A stretch of 64,000 nt of DNA from positions 1,674,001 through 1,738,000 of the forward strand of contig OZ245881.1 in NCBI GenBank assembly GCA_965229505.1, written 5' to 3'. This DNA comes from UBA6059 sp040219045 (GTDB lineage: Bacteria; Bacteroidota; Bacteroidia; Cytophagales; Cyclobacteriaceae). The position numbers and the translations under genes are program-made. Within the stretch, counting starts at the first letter, position 1. The number at the start of each line of letters is the position of its first letter. Below the pieces are notes generated by a model. That model worked only from the letters and a program-made list of their open reading frames with translations, made no database searches and was not told the DNA's origin. Shown in pieces: positions 58,496 to 64,000 of this stretch.

Positions 58496-59938
58496 ATGCT
58501 AGAAAACTATAAATGTGAAGGAGACCTTTTTGATGAAATGCTGGCTAAAACGCCAAATGCGGTAGAGCATTATCAAAAGTTCGTCAAGCAATTTGCAGAA
58601 TATGATAAATCAGATTTTCTACGGCTAAAGGACGAGGCTAAGATCCAGTTTTTCAATGAGGGCATAACTTTCGCGACCTACAATAACAATGCAGAGGGAA
58701 CCGAAAGGATTTTTCCTTTTGATATGATTCCAAGAATTATTCCTGCTAAGGAGTGGGATACCGTAGAGAAGGGCCTTATCCAACGGAACATGGCCATCAA
58801 TGCTTTTTTGGATGATCTCTATCATGACAAGAAAATCCTCAAGGAAGGTATAGTCCCTCTTGATTTGATTCAGTCATCCGTTAATCTCCTCGCACAAATG
58901 CAGGGAGTTGATCCTCCTGGTGGCATCTACAACCATATCTCCGGTACTGACCTTATTCGCCACAATGATGGTGAGTATTATATACTGGAAGATAATGTGA
59001 GGGTCCCGTCGGGAGTGAGCTACGTACTGGCCAATAGAAACTCGCTCAAAAAAACACTCCCTAAGCTTTTCAAAGAATGTGAAGTGCAACTGGTTCAGGA
59101 ATATCCTGACAAGCTACTGCAAATGATGCAGTCGGTGGCGCCACAGGGTGTGGATGAACCTAATTGTGTACTGCTCACTCCGGGAATGTATAACTCTGCT
59201 TATTTTGAGCACAGCTTCTTAGCTCAGTCTATGGGTATTGACTTGGTAGAGGGTAGAGACCTTTTTGTTGACAACAACTTCGTCTACACTAAGACGATCT
59301 ATGGTCCGAAGCGGGTAGATGTGATTTATCGTAGAGTGGATGATCTGTTTATTGACCCATTGGAGTTTCGACAAGACTCAGCACTAGGTACTGCCGGCCT
59401 AATGCACGCTTATCGCGAGGGAAATGTTGCTATTGTGAATGCGCCAGGTACAGGAGTCGCCGATGATAAAGCTGTGTATATCTATATGCCCGAGATCATC
59501 AAATACTACCTTGGTGAAGAGGCCATTCTCAAAAATGTGCCGACTTACAGATGTGAGAAGGAAGATGACTACAAATATGTGATGGAAAACATTCATCAGC
59601 TGGTGGTAAAGCCGGTAGATGAAAGCGGTGGTTACGGCATTTCCATAGGCAGTGCTTTGACGAAAGCCGAGATCGAAGAAGTGAAACAAACCATTAAAGG
59701 GAACAGAAGAAAATATATCGCTCAGCCTATAATGTCACTGTCTGTTCACCCTACATATATTGAAGATTCTGATCAATTCGAGCCGAGGCACATTGACCTG
59801 AGAACCTTTTGCCTACAGGGCAAGGACTTTCAGTACGTCTTGCCGGGAGGCCTGACGAGGGTAGCCCTGAAGAAGGGAACTTTAATAGTAAACTCATCCC
59901 AGGGCGGGGGCTCCAAAGACACCTGGATATTATCATAA
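58496..59938 (+). CDS. Circularly permuted ATP-grasp family protein (Anbu neighbourhood)
   Basis: 480 aa. The family (DUF404/DUF407, circularly permuted ATP-grasp type 1) is thought to join a carboxylate to an amine using ATP. Landmarks: GGIYNHISGTDLIRHNDGEYYILEDNVRVPSGVSYVL (phosphate-binding/metal region), GVDEPNCVLLTPGMYNSAYFEHSFLAQSMGIDLVEGRDL, VDVIYRRVDDLFIDP, LVVKPVDESGGYGI and a final GGLTRVALKKGTLIVNSSQGGGSKDTW. It begins a four-gene set with alpha-E, transglutaminase and Anbu genes. The likely role is making or tagging a peptide; the substrate is not known. It starts about 220 bases from the divergent fad operon. Confidence 0.93.
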   Translation: MLENYKCEGDLFDEMLAKTPNAVEHYQKFVKQFAEYDKSDFLRLKDEAKIQFFNEGITFATYNNNAEGTERIFPFDMIPRIIPAKEWDTVEKGLIQRNMAINAFLDDLYHDKKILKEGIVPLDLIQSSVNLLAQMQGVDPPGGIYNHISGTDLIRHNDGEYYILEDNVRVPSGVSYVLANRNSLKKTLPKLFKECEVQLVQEYPDKLLQMMQSVAPQGVDEPNCVLLTPGMYNSAYFEHSFLAQSMGIDLVEGRDLFVDNNFVYTKTIYGPKRVDVIYRRVDDLFIDPLEFRQDSALGTAGLMHAYREGNVAIVNAPGTGVADDKAVYIYMPEIIKYYLGEEAILKNVPTYRCEKEDDYKYVMENIHQLVVKPVDESGGYGISIGSALTKAEIEEVKQTIKGNRRKYIAQPIMSLSVHPTYIEDSDQFEPRHIDLRTFCLQGKDFQYVLPGGLTRVALKKGTLIVNSSQGGGSKDTWILS

Positions 59939-60000
59939 TAAGCCAATACGGCTGTCCGCCTATTGCGGTAGTGGAAGAAGGACTTTAAGAAAAATCAACT

Positions 60001-60927
60001 ATGTTATCACGAATAGCCAATAATCTTTTCTGGATGGGCAGGTACCTTGAGCGGGCAGAAAGCATGACCCGATTTACCAAGGTCAACTATTTCTCTGCGC
60101 TGGATGGACCAATTGCCGTAAGCAGACAGCTTGCGCTTGATGCCATCCTGCGAATGAACGGGACGTCTCAGACAGACCTTTCTGAAGAGGACACATTGCA
60201 TCAGGTTACTTTCGCCAAAGACAATGCCGGATCCGTTATAAGTGGCGTCATCGCAGCTCGTGAAAATGCCCGGAGTGCACGAGATGTCATAAGTAGCGAG
60301 CTATGGGAGTCCATTAATAAGTACTACCACTTTATGCTGGATTACAAGGTGGAGGATTACAAGAAAACCCACCTCTATGACTTTTCACAGCGTGCTACCG
60401 ATATGGCCGTGATCATCAAAGGAAAAATTGACAGTACCCTAATGCATGACGCCACCTGGGATGTGATCAAGGCAGGACTGTTCGTAGAGCGGGCCATTCA
60501 GATCATCCGAACGATTTCTGTTAAGTACCAGGATATCAAAATGTTGGAAGCGGAGGACCCTTCACTGGCAGTACGGTCATATCAACTGGCGACATTGCTC
60601 GATACCCTCGAGTCGTTTGACATGAGCAAAAAGTATTGCTCTCGCGCACCAGACTTACATAGTGTGATTGATTTTCTAGTGCTCAACCCTGGTTTCCCAA
60701 GGAGCTTTCTATTCTGCTTTGAAAAAGTTCGGTTTCATACCAACCGACTGAGCCCCGAAAAGCACCCATCTGTTAGCTCAGTTGAACATTTTATTGATAA
60801 AAATTACAGTAAGGTGAAGTATATGACTGTAGAAGAACTGGAGTCTAACTTTGAGGAAGAATTGAATCATATGACTAACCTGATGTTTGAAACGGCAGGA
60901 AAGATCGAAAGTCAATACTTATCATAA
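60001..60927 (+). CDS. Alpha-E domain protein (partner of circularly permuted ATP-grasp)
   Basis: 308 aa, all-helical. The start MLSRIANNLFWMGRYLERAESMTRFTKVNYF is the alpha-E signature, with the ERAE motif and surrounding Arg/Asn residues. Further helices show ARENARSARDVISSELWESIN and FVERAIQIIRTIS. The end has FCFEKVRFHTNRL and a coiled-coil-like tail. The domain almost always travels with the permuted ATP-grasp and a transglutaminase; it may be a structural or catalytic partner in peptide synthesis. Its stop overlaps the next start by one base (TAATG). Confidence 0.93.
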   Translation: MLSRIANNLFWMGRYLERAESMTRFTKVNYFSALDGPIAVSRQLALDAILRMNGTSQTDLSEEDTLHQVTFAKDNAGSVISGVIAARENARSARDVISSELWESINKYYHFMLDYKVEDYKKTHLYDFSQRATDMAVIIKGKIDSTLMHDATWDVIKAGLFVERAIQIIRTISVKYQDIKMLEAEDPSLAVRSYQLATLLDTLESFDMSKKYCSRAPDLHSVIDFLVLNPGFPRSFLFCFEKVRFHTNRLSPEKHPSVSSVEHFIDKNYSKVKYMTVEELESNFEEELNHMTNLMFETAGKIESQYLS

Positions 60928-61781
60928 TGCATGACTACCACACAGGTTATCACGCGCACAATAAATATGAGCTAACCGTTCGGCAAGCAGTCTTTCAACT
61001 ACTGGTGCTGCCCACCGCTGAGCACGGACAACATCTTCTTGACTTCCAGGTAAAAGCCAATGTCCCTCACGAGTGGTGGACAGGCAGCAACGCCTTTGGC
61101 GCCAGCTGCATCATACTCGCTCCAAAAAATGCCTTCACGGACATTGAAATTGATATTTCCACACATGTTCAGCTGGAGAGCGTCAATTCATTTGAACGAC
61201 TGTTGGTAAACCCTGAGGAACAATGGAGCAGGCTGTCTGACCTGAGTTTTAGAGTTGAGCATGCTATGTACCTGACTCAGACTCCACTCACTGCTTTTCC
61301 TGATAAGGAGAGCCTGAGCCTACCGGCAATAGACAGGGAGCAGCCGATGATCGACTATATCGTTGGACTTAAAGACACCCTGTACGATCAACTTCAATAT
61401 GATGGAGAGGCCACAGATGCTCATACACCTGCCCATTCTGCATGGGCTCGTCGCAAGGGTGTCTGTCAGGATTTCGGACATGTTTTTATTGGCTGGTGTA
61501 GGATGCTCGGGATTCCTGCGAGATATACTAGTGGCTACCTCAGTCAGGGCCACCAGTATCGTGGTGATGGACAGCTTCACGCGTGGGCCGAATGTTACCT
61601 ACCGGAAGACGGCTGGGTCGGCGTAGATGCCTCAAACAACCTGCTGGTCGATCATCATTATATCAAGATTGCACATGGCAGGGATTACTACGATTGCTCC
61701 GCTATGACCGGTGTTTTGATTTCAGGGGGAAAGCAGGTTTCTTTACACAGTGTGTCGGTGGACATGCAGCCAAACCAATAA
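60927..61781 (+). CDS. Transglutaminase-like cysteine peptidase family protein
   Basis: 284 aa. N-terminal transglutaminase-associated beta domain (about 1-100: YELTVRQAVFQLLVLP), then the papain-like transglutaminase core. The catalytic triad is visible: Cys180 in RRKGVCQDFGHVFI, His218 in GDGQLHAWAECYLP and Asp234 in WVGVDASNN. This class may make or cut isopeptide bonds. It lies between alpha-E and Anbu in one operon. No signal peptide was seen, so it works in the cytoplasm. Confidence 0.94.
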   Translation: MHDYHTGYHAHNKYELTVRQAVFQLLVLPTAEHGQHLLDFQVKANVPHEWWTGSNAFGASCIILAPKNAFTDIEIDISTHVQLESVNSFERLLVNPEEQWSRLSDLSFRVEHAMYLTQTPLTAFPDKESLSLPAIDREQPMIDYIVGLKDTLYDQLQYDGEATDAHTPAHSAWARRKGVCQDFGHVFIGWCRMLGIPARYTSGYLSQGHQYRGDGQLHAWAECYLPEDGWVGVDASNNLLVDHHYIKIAHGRDYYDCSAMTGVLISGGKQVSLHSVSVDMQPNQ

Positions 61782-61787
61782 ATTTCT

Positions 61788-62525
61788 ATGACATATTGCT
61801 TAGCAATCCGCCTGAAACAGGGCATTGTGGGGATAGCAGATACGCGAATCACGACCGGCACTGAGACTACCAACGCCAAGAAGCTTTTTACATACGAAAG
61901 GGACAAAAGTTCCCTTTTTTTGATGACTTCCGGACTTAGGTCGGTACGGGACAAGGCCTTGACCTATTTCTCTGAGGTTTTGGATCACCGCCAGCAGGAA
62001 TTCGATAAAATGTACAAGGCTGTCAACGCCTTCAGTGAGGCCATCAAGCAAGTAGCCAAAGAGGATAAAAGGTCACTTCACGAGGCTGGTTTACACTTTA
62101 ATATTCACACGCTAGTGGGTGGTCAGATGTCGGGAGATGAGATACATAAGACCTTCCTGATCTATCCGGAGGGCAACTGGATCGAGGTTGGTCCTGCTAC
62201 ACCTTTTATGATCATAGGAAATTCGGGGTTTGGAAAACCCTTGCTCAATCGCTCTATCACCTTCGAATCAGACATGCGGTTTGCGTTAAAGACGGGTATC
62301 CTCTCCTTCGACTCCACCAGAGTGAGTGCCAATGATGTCGGCTATCCAATCGACGTATTCTTATACCCAACCAACAGCTACCAAATCATACAGCGACGCT
62401 ATGAAGAGAAAGAACTTCGCGACCTAAGCTTGCTGTGGGCCGAAATCCTTAAACGTGGAATACATGAAGTTCCGGATGATTGGATGGAGGAGATGTTTCA
62501 AAGGAGTTCACCATTCTCAGTATGA
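61788..62525 (+). CDS. Anbu-type proteasome-like Ntn peptidase
   Basis: 245 aa. Starts MTYCLAI; removal of Met would leave Thr as the catalytic N-terminus without a propeptide. The proteasome-like Asp (in GIADTR, position 17 counted from Thr) and a Lys pair (KKLF, positions 30-31) fit the Thr-Asp-Lys site. The length and later motifs (LVGGQMSGDEIHKTFLIYPEGNWIE, GNSGFGKPLL) agree with the Anbu family, the ancestral beta-subunit homolog, which forms open helical or stacked assemblies in known structures. It ends the operon, six bases after the transglutaminase gene. The substrate is unknown; proteolytic activity is doubtful in some Anbu proteins. Confidence 0.93.
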   Translation: MTYCLAIRLKQGIVGIADTRITTGTETTNAKKLFTYERDKSSLFLMTSGLRSVRDKALTYFSEVLDHRQQEFDKMYKAVNAFSEAIKQVAKEDKRSLHEAGLHFNIHTLVGGQMSGDEIHKTFLIYPEGNWIEVGPATPFMIIGNSGFGKPLLNRSITFESDMRFALKTGILSFDSTRVSANDVGYPIDVFLYPTNSYQIIQRRYEEKELRDLSLLWAEILKRGIHEVPDDWMEEMFQRSSPFSV

Positions 62526-62764
62526 CATTTATGAAGTAGCGGATAGCTTTTGCTTTTGTGTCTTTCATAGTATCCCGTCATTCCAGCCTGCCTGTCCGGC
62601 TAGGCAGGTTTGGAGGCACGACAATACTGGAATCTATATGATGATTGATTAGGACAAGTGCCGAGAAAATCAAGCGTTCGCACATTTAGCAACTCTCCGA
62701 TTCCTGACTTCCGCTACGCTTCGCCGAATCTAGTGCGGGGCATGCTATCAGGAATGACATCCGT
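62526..62764. repeat. Repeat-containing intergenic region between Anbu and thiolase
   Basis: GTCATTCC (62577-62584) and GGAATGAC (62751-62758) are inverted copies at the two ends, and CCTGCCT-GTCCGGCT-AGGCAGG (about 62587-62609) forms a GC-rich hairpin like the one in locus 2 (41211-41232). The region separates convergent genes. It may be a degenerate member of a dispersed intergenic repeat family. I see no gene in it. Confidence 0.6.
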
Positions 62765-64000
62765 CTAGGCCCTTTCGATTAGCATCGCGTGACCATGCGC
62801 ACCCGCAGCACAAGCCGCCACTAAAGCCAGCGATCCGTTCTCACGGTGCAGTCGGTTGATTGCGGTAGTGACCAGTCTGGCCCCCGTCGCTCCAAAGGGG
62901 TGGCCAAGTGACAATGACCCGCCGTGGATGTTAAATTTATCCATAGGTATTTCCCCAAGCTTAGAGGACAAGTTCATCTTGTCTTTGGCAAACTCATCTG
63001 AGTCGAGACATTGTAGATTGGTCAGTATCTGTGCTGCAAACGCTTCATGGTATTCAAAGACATCAATATCTTTCAACGCAAGCTTTTCCCGATTAAGCAG
63101 TTGATATGTGGCATAGGCCGGACCGAGTAACAGCTCTTCATCAGGATCCTGCCCCGTAAAAACATAGCCCTTGATAAAAGCTTTGGGTTGTAGACCTAGC
63201 TCCTTAGCCTTCGACTCACTCATTAGCAATACGGCTGCTGCCCCATCAGTAAGAATACTGGAGTTGCCTGCGGTCAAGGTTCCGTTGCGCTTATCAAAGG
63301 CCGGCCTCAACCTGGCTAACTTTTCCGTTGTAGTATCTCCTCGATAGGTGTTATCCTCAGCTACAGGCTTGAAGCTTGGTGGAAACTCCGCCTCGCTGAT
63401 TTCTTTTGCTAAGATTCCCTCCTGAGCAGCTTTAGCGGCCAACTGGTGCGATCGAGCAGCAAAATCATCCTGAGCCTCTCGATCAATATGATATCGGGCA
63501 GCCATCAGGTCACAGTCCTGTCCCATCGTGCGCCCTGTAGTAAATTCCGCGATTTGGGGTACCGCTGGTTTGAAGTCCGCCGGCCGCAAACTCAAAATAA
63601 ACTTGAGCATCTCAGCTGGCTTTTTGATTTTCTGAGCTGCAAACAGTTTCTTCCGCATCTCTTTGCGAAAAGGAATCGGGATATCTGAAACAGAGTCCGT
63701 CCCACCGGCCACAATCACATCTGCCTGACCCGTAGCAATAAGGTCCGCAGCATGGCTAATCGCAGCATTGGCTGATATGCAAGCCTGGCTGATGGTGTGA
63801 GCCGGTGCAGTCTTTGGGATACCGGCGGTCAATGCGCATTCCCTTGCTACGTTGGGGGTGGAAATATTGTGCACGACCGTACCCATAATAACTTTCTGTA
63901 CTGCTTGCGTATCCACGGCTGCTTTTGTCATCAGCCCCTTGATGGCCATAGCACCAAGCTGATAAGACATTAAGTCTTGATAGGCCGTTCCTGCTTTTAG
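62765..64000 (-). CDS. Acetyl-CoA C-acyltransferase (FadI-like thiolase), 5' end off the right edge
   Basis: At least 411 aa visible; the frame continues past the first in-frame ATG (63970) to base 64000 with KAGTAYQDL, which fits the N-terminal part of the family, so the true start lies outside. Signatures: TISQACISANAAI (nucleophilic Cys), FNIHGGSLSLGHPFGATGARLV (catalytic His), and ACAAGAHGHAMLIERA at the end (second Cys). The FadI-like type with FGATG differs from the thiolase at 50702-51904. Cleaves 3-ketoacyl-CoA. It is convergent with the Anbu operon. Confidence 0.94.
   Translation of the reverse strand, partial: LKAGTAYQDLMSYQLGAMAIKGLMTKAAVDTQAVQKVIMGTVVHNISTPNVARECALTAGIPKTAPAHTISQACISANAAISHAADLIATGQADVIVAGGTDSVSDIPIPFRKEMRKKLFAAQKIKKPAEMLKFILSLRPADFKPAVPQIAEFTTGRTMGQDCDLMAARYHIDREAQDDFAARSHQLAAKAAQEGILAKEISEAEFPPSFKPVAEDNTYRGDTTTEKLARLRPAFDKRNGTLTAGNSSILTDGAAAVLLMSESKAKELGLQPKAFIKGYVFTGQDPDEELLLGPAYATYQLLNREKLALKDIDVFEYHEAFAAQILTNLQCLDSDEFAKDKMNLSSKLGEIPMDKFNIHGGSLSLGHPFGATGARLVTTAINRLHRENGSLALVAACAAGAHGHAMLIERA

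Noticed and set aside
58496..62525. Calling the Anbu operon a Pup-proteasome or HslUV system
   Set aside because: No AAA+ ATPase, Pup or Pup ligase is present, and the neighbours are the alpha-E/permuted ATP-grasp set specific to Anbu.
62455..62652. 65-aa plus-strand frame after the Anbu gene
   Set aside because: Overlaps the end of Anbu in another frame and continues into repeat DNA.
1..64000. tRNA, rRNA or CRISPR array
   Set aside because: No cloverleaf, rRNA-like block or regularly spaced direct repeats were seen by reading; a tRNA scan would settle the first.

Overview
The window looks like a chromosomal segment of a Bacteroidota bacterium, most likely a marine-type Cytophagales; the assignment is inferred from gene content, not from a marker gene. 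The signs are lipoproteins with acidic residues just after the lipobox cysteine, an exported TPR-CHAT protein, a very large LamG/FG-GAP surface protein, GSII-type glutamine synthetase, a LytS/LytTR pair, DUF4097 proteins behind an ECF sigma/anti-sigma pair, and starts mostly without a clear Shine-Dalgarno sequence. Both edges cut genes. I see no rRNA, tRNA, CRISPR array, prophage or transposase.

Layout. (1) 1-12159, minus: one uninterrupted reading frame of 4053 codons, open at the left edge, encoding a secreted protein with 12 LamG-like domains, Ig/Fn3-like linkers, a TIG domain and FG-GAP repeats. (2) 12436-16448: exported TPR-CHAT protein, a small lipoprotein, a bidirectional terminator and a small secreted ORF that may be frameshifted. 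(3) 16646-20559: FtsX-type permease, an indoleamine 2,3-dioxygenase and a small basic protein. (4) 20915-30958: nitrogen-assimilation block, amt - outer-membrane barrel - glnA (GSII) - gltB - gltD. (5) 31034-42893: mixed housekeeping genes (mutarotase-like protein, D-aminoacylase, SdpI-like protein, hotdog thioesterase, MBL hydrolase, TauE exporter, LytTR system, cupin, GIY-YIG, a phosphatidylserine decarboxylase with a variant active site, YbjQ). (6) 42910-45716, minus: ECF sigma, HEAT-containing anti-sigma and two DUF4097 proteins. (7) 46055-58272: fatty-acid oxidation region with an SCP2-AMACR fusion, two trifunctional-type hydratase/dehydrogenases, a thiolase and two acyl-CoA dehydrogenases, one with a C-terminal SCP2 domain. 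A repeated 12-mer lies in front of the operon. (8) 58496-62525, plus: circularly permuted ATP-grasp, alpha-E, transglutaminase and Anbu proteasome-like peptidase. (9) 62765-64000, minus: a second thiolase cut by the right edge.

How it works together. Block 4 would bring in ammonium (Amt), possibly aided by an outer-membrane channel, and fix it through GS-GOGAT. Block 7 is a nearly complete beta-oxidation set. Its AMACR-type racemase and IVD/LCAD-type dehydrogenase, each fused to an SCP2 lipid-carrier domain, suggest use of methyl-branched acyl-CoAs. Block 8 is the conserved Anbu gene neighbourhood, probably a peptide-forming and peptide-cleaving system of unknown product.

Intergenic DNA carries several short repeat families. 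One is a MITE-like element with 22-bp terminal inverted repeats (31934-32132, with a diverged copy at 45844-46031), whose central module also stands alone inside the fad operon. Another is a paired-arm inverted repeat at three loci.
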